From positions 27,780,481 through 27,844,480 of the forward strand of contig OY821746.1 in the NCBI GenBank assembly GCA_963682055.1: a DNA stretch of 64,000 nt, written 5' to 3'. Below, piece after piece: positions 1 to 10,546 of this stretch. Under the pieces are notes generated by a model. It ran no database searches. It was not told the origin of the DNA and was given only the letters and a program-made list of their open reading frames with translations. Numbering within the stretch: the stretch's first letter is position 1; every line of letters starts with the position of its first letter. This stretch comes from Primula veris. Lineage: Eukaryota; Streptophyta; Magnoliopsida; Ericales; Primulaceae. The translations under genes and the position numbers were made by a program.

Positions 1-1742
1 TTTCTAACATAATAGTATTTTTCACCCAAAAGCGGGTTTTTTCATCTAATTAGTAGTTTCCATCATAATATTTTTTTCTTTTATCCAATCCCGTGATCAA
101 TCTAACACAAGCCGGAAATGTTACTATTTATCTAGACAATTTTTGTTTCATATAATGTAAGAGTATAAAAATATTAATAGTGTGATATATCGTCTCTCTC
201 GTTACGGCCTTTTGGCTTTTCAAAAATAGAAGTAGCTTGATCGAGACCGGGTTGATGCCTTTTTACACCTAATTTGTAATTTTTTTTAAGGCAATTCCTA
301 TCATGTTCTAAAAAAATCATAGAAAAATTACAAAATCTGAACATTGTCGTAATAAAACAAAATACGACTGTAGATGCCATCAAATAAAATTGTTTCTAAC
401 TGGGGGAGGGGGGAGTTGCATCTGTCACGTTTTGCCAGTGATCTATGACTGCAGATGCCATCAATCTAAAACTCCATCGAGATTCTACTTCGGCTTACAA
501 AGTTTGGCGGCTGCAATGGCCATGAGTTGCAAAGGTTCAATATTTTACATTCTTGATTTAATGTGCTAAAGTTGGACCATTTCTTAACTAATTAAGCACC
601 ATTGTCTAACTAATTAAGCACCGTTGTCAGGAGTGACTATGAGTGGATGCAGTAGCTGCGACCGTATCGGGTCTCACAATTCCGGTGAATCTTTTAGGAC
701 CCCACGACGCCGACAAAAAAATTAAATATGTATAAATAAATTATATATGTAAATATATGCTTGAAAAAAAATTACTAAGTGAAATAACATATTTATTTTT
801 ATATTAATGCTTTTTTTTTAGAGTTAATTTTCGATTAATCTCTATTAAGATATTTCATATTGAAATTTCATACTCAAACGACAATAGGAAAAAAAAGGCC
901 CCAATTTTTTTCGACAGTGGAGAACGAAAATCTCAGGACCGCCTCTGAGTCCTTACCATTGCAATGTTCAATGCCATAAGTTTTCAGTTTTTTTATCTGA
1001 CTTAATCAAAATTAATCTTCCATAAAGACAAATATGAATCAGTTTACCGAACAAATGTTTACATTAGATATTACATCCATGCAAAGATTCGTTAAAGACG
1101 ATTTGATCATTAATGTAGATCGAGGTAGGTCATTGACTCGCAACGTGTCGCTACAAAAGTGTGTGTGAATAAATCTTAAAGTATATTATAACCCTATTAT
1201 ATATAATTTTTAATAGTTTGGAATTTAAGAGTAATTTAAAAAATAGTTACAAATATCATCTGCATTTGAGATAACATTGATTTTTATTTAAGTTTTTGGG
1301 TTCTCTTTTCCTCCTCTCAGAATAATGCTTAATGGCAATAAAATCAAGCAGAGATTTCTTGTTAGTGGGCCAAATATGGGAAATCTCAATTAATTAACAT
1401 AGTAGTACTAGTATAGTGTACCACTTCAATATTGTGCATTTATTCTGAAATTAATACCGTCGCCTGAATATATATATATGTTGTGTAAAAATATACTCTC
1501 TGCGCTGGACCAACTGAAGTACTGTACATAAGGTATATATGCTGGTAAATTTCAACATCTTTGGAAATAAATGTTACAGGATCACATTATTGTTTTTGTC
1601 TAAATTGTTTGGTATACCTAATAATTTGCGTAATATTTCTATTATTAAAACTTAAACCTTTTATTCATTTTCTATAAAGTGATTTCTTTTAGGATACAGC
1701 CGTAAGGAAATTATTCAGCAAGGGTACTTTTAGAATTAGATG
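1..1742. other. AT-rich intergenic DNA, no gene seen
   Basis: No open reading frame here has recognisable protein features. The only local structure is a 22-bp imperfect tandem duplication near 583-628, where the phrase aactaattaagcacc occurs twice. Confidence 0.6.
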
Positions 1743-1750
1743 GATGACTA

Positions 1751-2057
1751 GAGCGGGGCGAAAAGTCAGAAAAATCAAACCGAATCGATAACCGAACCGA
1801 AAAAGACCGAAACCGGAAAAATTTCGGATCGGTTTCGGTTGTCAGTAAAACCGAACCGAAAAAGATCGAAACCGAAAAAGACCGAAAAAACCCAAAAAAG
1901 ACCGAAAAATCAAAAATAAAACCGAAAAAAACCGAAACTGGACGAAAAAACCGGTCCGGTTCGGTCCAAAAAATAAAAAGACCGAAACCGAAAAATATGC
2001 TCGGTTTCGGTTTCGGTTTTGCCAAAAACCGAACCGGATCGGACCGAACCCAGCCCT
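1751..2057. mobile_element. hAT-like non-autonomous element filled with CCGAAA repeats
   Basis: The body is a degenerate array of ccgaaa/ccgaaaaa units. The ends look like short inverted termini: gagcggggcg on the left, and ccagccct on the right, whose complement is agggctgg. The flanks carry an 8-bp near-duplication, gatgacta at 1743-1750 and aatgacta at 2058-2065. An 8-bp duplication with agggctgg-type ends is typical of hAT elements in general. Assignment to hAT is inference. Translated ORFs rich in Phe, Arg and Ser across this stretch are translations of the repeat and not genes. Confidence 0.5.
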
Positions 2058-2065
2058 AATGACTA

Positions 2066-2770
2066 TAACTAAAGACAATTGCCAATGAATTATGAAATGG
2101 TGAGTGGTGACAATTGACAAGAGGTCAAGTTAGCATGACCATAGGTCCATAGTCCATAGTCCATAGTCCATAATAAATTTATATATCCCAACAGACTTGT
2201 TTTTTGTTTCACCTCACACGCTTCAGTGGAAGAGATTGATAGGTCAATTGGCTCGAATTTTAAATGTAAGTACACACATCAATTATTTCCAATGTGTCTT
2301 TTTCTAATTTTTTCACACTGTACTACTACTTAAACTATTTTGCATGAATGTTTGCATATAATTTTTTATATAGGCGGTATTTCAATACTTTTCAAAGGGA
2401 GCTTAATTATTGGGAAATAAGTTAAAAACTTAAATATGAGTTTCAATGAAAAGTATGTGCCGTCAATTAATGGTGGTTGTATCCGTCTTTATAGACGGAA
2501 CAAGAAAAAGGTGCACCCGGACACTCGGTGCATATAAAATGCTAAAAAAAAGATTATCTTTTATATTATGATAGGATATTAATTTTGTAACTTTTATATA
2601 TCTTATTCTTATTTTTGAGAAATTGAATTGTATTTTTTTTTCCGAATAAAATGTATAAAGGAATGTTTGTCATGGTTTAATTACCTTTAAATTGGAACCT
2701 AAAAACTTATATGTCTATATATGAAAAGGTTAATGATTTTATTGATAGACATATCAGTCATTCATATAAT
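2066..2770. other. intergenic DNA with a 7-bp microsatellite
   Basis: A short array of the 7-mer tccatag, about four copies, lies at 2144-2171. Nothing else is recognised. Confidence 0.5.
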
Positions 2771-2771
2771 T

Positions 2772-2940
2772 CACTACAAAATAATGTTTGATTTAATGTG
2801 AGTCAAAAGCTATCACAAACCTGTCGCTAATTTAAAAAGCTGTCACAAATCTGTCGCAAATTGACTAAACCGTCACAAAGTCATCACAAAAACCGTCGCT
2901 AATAAGTTCGTAATAAAAAATACCGTTACTAATTTCGTAA
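2772..2940 (+). mobile_element. CACTA transposon terminus (fragment)
   Basis: The stretch begins cactacaaaa and is followed by repeated gtcacaaa, gtcgctaat and gtcgcaaatt motifs. CACTA (En/Spm) elements typically have a CACTA-starting end and short degenerate subterminal repeats. No opposite terminus and no transposase were found nearby, so this is a broken end or one end of an element I cannot close. Confidence 0.5.
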
Positions 2941-3241
2941 CTATTTAGGTATTTTTTTTTTTTTATAGGGTAGGTTAACATAAATTTGTTAGTTTTGATC
3001 CACTCATAAAAAATAAAGATATTCCGTATAAATATTCCACTATAACGACTGCATTTCAAAAGGCCCACACAAATATAAATACTATATACTATGAGGACCA
3101 TCTGAGCAAAAGGGTGAAAGAATCAAGGGTGTGCATGCATTTTACATTTATGTACCCAAAGGACCACTAGCTGATACAATTTTTTGGAGTTTTAAGTAAA
3201 ACAAATCTGTTTAGTGCTTTGTTTCGAATCAATAAAAGATA

Positions 3242-3481
3242 CTCTCTCCTTCGGTTCCCGATTAATTGTTCATTACGAAACTACGTGTAATTTTAATAGG
3301 TCAATAACTTGTATCAAAATTATCGGAATAAAATTTTTTAAAAGTTAATCATACAGTTCAAACATTAAATTATATGATTTAGTTTTGAAATTTTTCATTT
3401 CGACAATTTTAATATATATTATAAGCCGATTAAAATTACACGTAATGTCTTACATAGCAATTAATCGGAAACCGAGGAAGT
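3242..3481. mobile_element. Stowaway-like MITE, family A, copy 1
   Basis: The element has about 50-bp imperfect inverted ends. The left end reads ctccttcggttcccgattaa, and the right end gives a close match when complemented. A TA dinucleotide abuts the left end. The interior (temperature-sensitive-looking AT-rich core with caaacattaaattatatgat) recurs in copies at 5526, 20634, 46205 and 49569. Confidence 0.65.
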
Positions 3482-3483
3482 TT

Positions 3484-5519
3484 GATGCAGATACATATCC
3501 TATAGTATGTATGTACGTATACAGCTCATGGCATTGATGGGAAGTAAATAGCTCTCTGTTTTGACCTTGCTGCTATTGACTCTCTCTTTTTATTAGCTGG
3601 ATTTGGTTCAAATTTATAACTGCGTTATAGCTTTTGTGAATTTGCTAACGCCCTTGAGTAATTTTTTTACATTTTCCTTAAATTTTGCACGACAGAGACT
3701 GGGTTCTACATTCCTTTTATATATTCCACTTTTGATGCTTACCCATGTAATTTACTAACAGTCACGGACGGAATCAGACCACTAACTTTGCGTTACCGAA
3801 AAAAATATTGAAACTAAATTTCTTCATTTTAGTATGGGTAGAATTTTTTTACGGCGTCACTCAATCAGCTGGTTGTTTTGCCTAGTTAAATACATCTGAC
3901 TTAATTTTTTTTTATAAATTAAATACAAAAAAAAAAACACCTAAAACAACAATTTAGTAGAAAAAACAAACGTTTTTTTTATATTCAAGTTTCCGAAGTT
4001 TCTAAAATATCGAGTAAATAAATTTATAACATTTTTCTTTCTTTCTAAAATTTTAAAGAAATATTTATGAAATTTATAATTTATTATTGAGGACTTTCAT
4101 AATTTATGGACAATATATTGATTAAAATATAGAATTTTAGATTTATAACTTTATTGTTTCTTTAAATTTAAATATGCATAATTTATATAAATATTTTTGT
4201 AATAAATAGAACAATATTTAATCTTAATTTTGAGAGTTGTGTTTGTAATTTTTGTAATAAAAATTTGATTAATTAGATATCAATGCTTCGAACATGTTAC
4301 AATATAAAAGATATAATCATCGAAAATCGTGTTAAATTTAGTTTATGTGCTAATAGTAGTCAATAAAACCTTCATAGTTAATTGTTATTGTATATTAAAG
4401 TCACTATAATCACTTTCCAATTTTATTTTCTCCTTCTTTTTCATATTTTTAGTAAGCAAATTTTAATTTTGAAAGGAGTTAACAGAAATAAAATTTAAGC
4501 GGTTGCTGAAATGATTTATTTACAAATTATTTTGAAAAATATCATAGAAAATATCAAATTATTAAAAATTGTGGGGGCGGCAACACCCCGGTCATATAGA
4601 AGTACCGACCCGGCTAACGGGAAAAAGAAAATTCACAATCAATCAAGGTTTCAAATCGATTACATGACACTTACAAGCTTCACAATGTCTAATGCTTCGT
4701 TTTCCCTAGTGTTGTACGCATGATCGCATGAATTGGAGGCAGAATGAGATGAACATCGAGTTCAGACACTTGTGTTTATTGAAGGAAGGAAGAAGCTGCT
4801 ATAAAATTTGTTATATTACACAATAATTACAAACGTAATTTCTTTTAATTACAGGAAATTGTAGATTTGTCGGTCAAAGAAAGACTTACAAGTCTACAAT
4901 AACAAGTGGAAAAATAGTTGCATGCTTTTATGTTATAGTGCAATGATCATTTAAATATTATACATCTCCACACACAAAAAAAATGGCACCGCTATAACAA
5001 AATGTCAAATTTTCATATATTGCTATACCGATTGTATGATTGTCGCTAAATTCATCAATACAATAACGTTATTGTATTGCTGAATTTACCACGAGTAATC
5101 AAATATTGTGGATTTAAATTCGGTCCCTGTAATTTCAGTTATGACACAAAATATGCTCAAAGTTTAAATCAAGTGACGAATTTATTTGTCAAAACTTAGA
5201 GAAAAGCTATGCAACGTTCCACAAAAAGATACTAAAATCAAACCTGTAATATTTAACTACAACTTAAAAGTCACTAACTCGGTTGATCCCAGAGCAAAAC
5301 CAACTTTGCATTCGCCTCGACTTTTCACTTGATTTTGGGTACCATTATTTTAGTTTTTAAGAATTAAGTGGACCTCTTATAGTTTTCATTGAAACTAAGG
5401 GACTATGTAAAATGACTTCAACCCCCGAGATAAATAACATTAGCTTATAAATCCGTCCAATGGTAACATTCCCAAAGCCATTATAAATTGGTATCAAGTC
5501 AAATAAAAAAAAAATATAT
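3484..5519. other. AT-rich intergenic DNA, no gene seen
   Basis: No supported coding region, RNA gene or clear repeat was found in this stretch. A 70-aa ORF at 4511-4723 has no recognisable features. Confidence 0.5.
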
Positions 5520-5525
5520 TATTAC

Positions 5526-5725
5526 TAGTCTGTTTATATTTAATTGTTTTTTATAAAATTACGTGCAATTTTAATTGTTTTATAACTTTTATCAAAATTA
5601 TCGAAATAATTTATTTTTTAAATCTAATTATAAAATTTAACATTTAAACTATATAATCATAAAATTTTTGACCGATCAAAATTATATATAGTTTCGTAAT
5701 TAATTAAATAGTAACAGGTAATTAT
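5526..5725. mobile_element. Stowaway-like MITE, family A, degraded copy 2
   Basis: It shares the family A core (aatttaacatttaaactatataat) and the inverted arms containing attacgtgcaattttaat and its partner aaaattatatatagtttcgt. The ends are worn, with no clear target duplication. It lies within 100 bp of the protease start codon, so it may form part of that promoter. Confidence 0.55.
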
Positions 5726-5819
5726 TATAAAATATCTTCCACAGACTTATTATTTATGTCAATAACCCCTCTTTAAAACCCTCTCACTTCTCAAATACAA
5801 AAACTTTCAAAACTCTACA

Positions 5820-8682
5820 ATGGCTTTTTCCTCTGTTTTCCTTCTCTCAATCTCTTTCCTCTTATCAATCCTCTTTTTCACTTCTTCACAAACCCTTTTT
5901 TTTCCCTTAAAAAACTCACTATCCCTTTCACAATTCAACACAACACACCACCTCCTTAAGTCCACCTCAACCCGCTCGCTATCCCGCCACCACCACCGCC
6001 AAGTCTCTCTCCCTCTGTCCCCCGGAAGCGACTACACCCTCTCTCTAACTCTTTCGGGACAAACCGTCTCCCTCTACATGGACACCGGTAGCGACCTAGT
6101 CTGGCTCCCATGCTCCCCCTTCTCATGCATCCTTTGCGAAGGAAAATACAATCCTAAGCTAATTTCTCATTTTGCGCCTCTTAATATTAGTTCTAACTCT
6201 TCGTTGTCTGTTCCTGTCACGTGCAAGTCACACGCATGCTCCGCGGCGCACTCTGGTGCGGCGTCGTCGGACCTCTGCGCGATGGCAAAGTGTCCGTTGG
6301 AAGATATCGAGATTTCGGATTGTGCAGATTTTGACTGTCCTCGATTCTATTATGCGTATGGAGACGGGAGCTTAATTGCACGACTTTATACTGATAGTTT
6401 ATCCGTTCCGATGTCTACCCCGTCGTTAGGTACATATAAGATTCATTTATTACAAAAAGAAGAATAACATGAAAAACACTTGCTGTCTGTTAAATGTTAA
6501 TCACACGTACATTATGTAACTTTGCTATTAACTTTAAAAGAAAACCAGTTTGATAATTTGATACGATAATTTTAATAATTTAAGTTGCACGTAGTCTATA
6601 AGAACCAGCACAAAACAGGTATTAGTAATAGTATAATTCGAAATATTAAGGTTGACTTTGGCTTGTTTTCACTTTCGAGGAAAATGGAACGTTTGTGTTC
6701 AAACAGCTGAAAGTAAATAGACCCAACTACAAAGTTTTGGAAACTCTCTTGCTTTAGTTAGGGTATTCTGGTTGGTTACCTAATCCATACTGGGAGTATA
6801 ATCTATTTAAAGAGTGATAATCTATTTAAAGAGTGATAATCTATTTTAACTTAAGTAGGATTATATAGTCTAATAGAGTTCATTCATTATTCCTACTAAG
6901 TTCACTTTGGAAAAAATAATTGTTTATGGTTCTGCTACTTAGCATAGCATTGATAGGTTTCTGACCTTTAAATTATAAATATGACTGTTATGACTGATAC
7001 TACCAACAATATGGATGTTCTTACTGTTGAAATATCCATTCCAAATCTTCTTACTTCTTATTGGCTGTAGTCTCTCATACTATATTGTTTATTTTATTAA
7101 AAAAAAATAATTTTAAAAAATTTTAAAAAAATTGTACAATTGATATAACACGTGTATCAATACATTCTAATAATTATTTTTTAAAAAAAAATCCACACGC
7201 AATTTATTTTAAAATAAATGTATAAATTAGTGTAAATTAAACATTAAATTTTAAAAAAATTGTCTAAAATAATATTATATCAAAATGTTTTAAAATTTGA
7301 ATACAGTATAATATAAAAGCTTATAAATTTGCGGAATAAGTTGTGAAAATTTAAAATTTGAATGAAAATAAGCAATGAGCCACGGAAGGGATAGAGAATA
7401 GAAGGTAGAAAATTTAGACTCTTGACATGTCATTCTATTATAATAAGTCAACACAAGTCAAATGAATCTGTCCAATTTAGGCACCTTTTTCCAAAAATAC
7501 CGCTACACTTTTATATTAATTACAATAATACAATACTCTCATAAAATATAAACTATATTTTTTTTTTATTATCCATATTTATATTATAAGTATATCTATT
7601 TTATATATTTATATTGCATTACGCACCGCATACACAACACGTGAGGTATGATTACTTAGTACCATAATAAGGCTATTTTGACATAGGTGGAAAAAATAAA
7701 TCTCCCAATGAGTTTCATGGAAGTAATTAGTCTTAATAGTCTATAGCCAAATAATTTCCTACTTCACACAAATTCCATTCCATTACGTTATTCAATCACC
7801 GAAAATGTTATTTTTTTATGCTTCTTGACCGTAGGTATCAAGAATTTCACATTCGGATGTGCACATAGTGCCCTCGGTGAACCCATCGGGGTTGCAGGGT
7901 TTGGTCGGGGTATCCTCTCGTTGCCAGCTCAGCTCGCCACCTCATCCTCAGGGCTCGCCAACCAGTTCTCCTACTGCCTGGTATCCCATTCATTTGATGC
8001 GGAACTAGTGACACATCCGAGTCCACTCATACTAGGACGACACTACGCGAACAAGAAAGTGAAACATGTTTCCCAAGCCTACGACGACTTTGTTTATACT
8101 CGGATTCTGAATAATCCAAAATACCCTTATTTCTATAGTGTCGGTCTGGACGCTGTATCTGTTGGGAGACACAGAATCATGTCTCCAAACGTCTTAAAAA
8201 ACATTGATAAGAAAGGAAATGGCGGGATGGTGGTCGATTCAGGAACAACATTTACGATTCTACCCTCAAGATTTTACAACTCGATTGTCACGGAGTTTGA
8301 TCATCAAGTGGGACGGGGTCATAAACGGGCAAGCCGGGTCGAGGAGAACACAGGGCTGAGCCCATGTTATTATTACGATGACGTGGCGAAAGTGCCAGCT
8401 GTGGTGCTCCACTTTGTTGGGAAATATTCCAGTGTGGCATTACCTATTGAGAATTATTTCTATGAGTTTTTGGACGGTGGAGATGATGGGAAAAAGAGGA
8501 AAGTTGGATGTGTGATGTTAATGGACGGTGGAGATGATGATGAAGATAGTGGTGGACCTGTGGGTACTTTAGGAAATTACCAACAACAGGGTTTTGAGGT
8601 GGTTTATGACTTGGAAAAGAATAGAGTTGGGTTTGCTAAAAGGAAATGTGCATCTTTATGGGATAGTCTTAATCGAGATTAA
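5820..8682 (+). CDS. Pepsin-like aspartyl protease (At4g16563-like), two exons
   Basis: Exons are 5820-6429 and 7835-8682, with a 1,405-bp GT-AG intron of phase 1, giving a 485-aa protein. The donor is ttag|gtacat and the acceptor is ccgtag|gtatca. A hydrophobic signal peptide covers residues 1-23. The first catalytic motif DTGSD is at 88-92, a flap-like YAYGDGS at 178-184, and the second catalytic motif DSGTT at 338-342. Cysteine-rich segments around residues 98-173 fit plant A1B-type proteases. Members of this family act in the secretory pathway, vacuole or wall; the substrate is unknown. The length is close to that usual for the family, about 490-500 aa. Without splicing, each exon gives a truncated ORF. 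A 22-bp tandem repeat lies in the intron at 6790-6850. Both catalytic aspartates are present, so it looks functional. Confidence 0.9.
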
Positions 8683-9079
8683 CATGCACTTTGAATAAAT
8701 TAAACGTTTTGGGTCACGGGACAGCTGTAAATTTCTTTGTTCATAGCACATAAAGTTGTTCGAGAAGTACGAAAATCGTGGTAATTAATAGATCTTTTGT
8801 GATATTGTACATTTGTAATCCCAATAATGGAAGAGGTGTATATATTGTGATCATAAAAAATAGAAAGTTAAACTCCGAGGAATATTTATGTTGTTTCTAT
8901 TTTATATTAATATTAATAACAGTGCAACCAAATTCAGACTTAAAATACGGAGCAACACTTCTTGCAAATTTGTTACCAGATAGAGGCTCATGTATTAAAT
9001 AAAAAAGTTTCTAACTTTGAAGTGAAGTGTGATATTTTCCAAGTTTCTAACTTTGAAAAAAAGTTTATTTTTCTTCCAA
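8683..9079. other. 3' flank of the protease gene
   Basis: AT-rich sequence, presumably the 3' UTR and spacer. A short internal repeat (gtttctaactttgaa, twice) lies at 9006-9058. It ends at the target duplication of the retrotransposon. Confidence 0.5.
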
Positions 9080-9084
9080 ATAAC

Positions 9085-9769
9085 TGGCGAGGGAATGGCA
9101 GCATCCCCTCGTCCGGGGCAATAACGTCCCCATACCGGGCCGTCCGGGCCTCATCAACGCTTAATGATGTGACGCCCCGGATTGGAAGGGCCGAGCCGTG
9201 GTGAGGCCGGCCCAAAGAAGCGTGTCGAGTACGCTTCCCCAATTAATGCTGCTGCTCCCTTGGGGGACCCTCCTGACGTGTCACCGACGTGGCCCAATCA
9301 CAGGACACCTTCTGTGGGCCCCGGGAAAGGACAGTACTCTTGTCAGAGTCATAAATGACCTAACGCCGTTGGATCAGCATCTCACAGTACAGTGATCCAA
9401 GGGTTAGTATACATCGGAACCTCACTATAAATACCCCCCCTAATCCTACTTAGATGGGGGGGCAAAAAGAGAGAAGAGAGATAAAGCTCAAACAACCTGA
9501 ACCCCCTGAACGCTATCTGAACCACTCGACATACCGAACTGTAACCGGCCCGGACCCTCATCCCCCTTTACACTTCGTGCTTTCACTTAATATCGATACT
9601 GACTTGATCGTCGGAGAGGGAAAACCCGGCAACAACCCCGGGCCCCTGTTCGTTCCTTGTGCAGGCACGAAGACCATCTGACCGCCGGAGCATACCTGAC
9701 CACCTCGGAAGATCGGAGCCAACGCGAAATTGATTAAGCCGAGCTTGGGAAGAAAATCAAGCTCGCCCA
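9085..9769 (+). repeat. 5' LTR of element 1
   Basis: The 685-bp repeat begins TGGCGAG and ends CTCGCCCA. The partner LTR ends CTCGCCA, so this copy has one extra C next to the end. Differences from the 3' LTR by eye are C versus T near 9633 and near 9744, plus the terminal C. Confidence 0.95.
9426..9433 (+). promoter_or_regulatory. TATA box in the 5' LTR
   Basis: TATAAATA sits about 340 bp into the LTR and about 345 bp before its end, followed by a C-run. It is the likely core promoter for the genomic transcript. The same motif is at 19637-19644 in the 3' LTR. Confidence 0.75.
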
Positions 9770-9770
9770 T

Positions 9771-9788
9771 TGGCGCCGTCTGTGGGAA
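9771..9788 (+). other. Primer-binding site of element 1
   Basis: tggcgccgtctgtgggaa starts one base after the LTR end. The leading TGG pairs with the CCA tail of a host tRNA. The same tggcgccgtc core occurs at the PBS of element 2. Confidence 0.85.
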
Positions 9789-9886
9789 ACAAAACGCGTT
9801 AGCTTCGACTCCCCGTCCTTAAAAGAAACATGTCTGGCAATAACTGATTTGACACTCCATCGTCTCGACCCCCCCACGTTCTTGGG

Positions 9887-10546
9887 ATGCCGAGAACGCT
9901 TTCTTTTGATGAGACCCCCAGGACCGCATCTACCAGGGAGCCCGTTCCCCTGACCGCAACAGCTCCCGCACCCCGATCGCGGACCGAGCTAACAGAGATG
10001 ATGATCGATATCCACCAAAAAGAGCTCGTCGCTCTTGCGGCCCAGAAAGCCCTGATAGCCTCGCTGATGGAGCCGGAACTCGAGCCCGCTCAAGGTGCGA
10101 GCCAAGACAAATCGGCTCCAGTCCCCGTTAAAAGCGTGATGTCCAGGTTGGGACCCCTCCGACGACCCCCTCTAGAGACTCCCAGGGAGCCGGCTAGGGG
10201 TGCGGAGTCGGAGCATTCCCAAGAGGGAGATTCTCGCCGCGGTAACGAGCGGAGTATACATTCTCGACTCCGTTGGCAGGATGATAGTCGGGACTCACGG
10301 CCGGAATCTAGTCACGTCCGAACCGACAAGTCACCTCGAACACGGAGACGTGGCCGCCGTGGACGGCATGATGCAGCTGGTGAGGCAGCGTTGAAAATCG
10401 TGGCCTCGACCCGCAGCACCCCGTTCTCGGACGAAATCGAATACAGTGTCCCCCCCCCCCCCGGAACTTTATCGCCCCTATCCTCCAAACCTTTAACGCG
10501 GACTCTGATCCAGAGGCTCATCTCCGACACTACCGATACCAAATGA
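9887..10546 (+). CDS. gag: gag, N-terminal part, cut short by a frameshift
   Basis: This is a 219-aa ORF. The first part (to about codon 190) is a charged, Pro/Arg-rich region typical of the N-terminus of Tat-lineage Gag. At the run of 13 C (10450-10462) the Gag reading frame passes to the frame of the next ORF. The last approximately 30 codons are therefore out of frame with Gag and meaningless. The downstream frame is open from 10384, so the two ORFs overlap across the C run. The element would have a continuous gag-pol frame if the run differed by one base. I cannot tell whether this is a real mutation or a homopolymer error. The stop overlaps the next ATG (ATGA at 10543-10546), which I treat as chance. 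Confidence 0.8.
   Translation: MPRTLSFDETPRTASTREPVPLTATAPAPRSRTELTEMMIDIHQKELVALAAQKALIASLMEPELEPAQGASQDKSAPVPVKSVMSRLGPLRRPPLETPREPARGAESEHSQEGDSRRGNERSIHSRLRWQDDSRDSRPESSHVRTDKSPRTRRRGRRGRHDAAGEAALKIVASTRSTPFSDEIEYSVPPPPGTLSPLSSKPLTRTLIQRLISDTTDTK

Noticed and set aside
1711..2120. Phe/Arg-rich ORFs of about 100 aa
   Set aside because: They are translations of the CCGAAA repeat.
10543..10546. ATGA stop/start overlap between the two gag ORFs, as if translationally coupled
   Set aside because: The Gag frame used by the second ORF is open well upstream of this ATG and joins the first ORF at the C run, so the overlap is a chance result of a frameshift.
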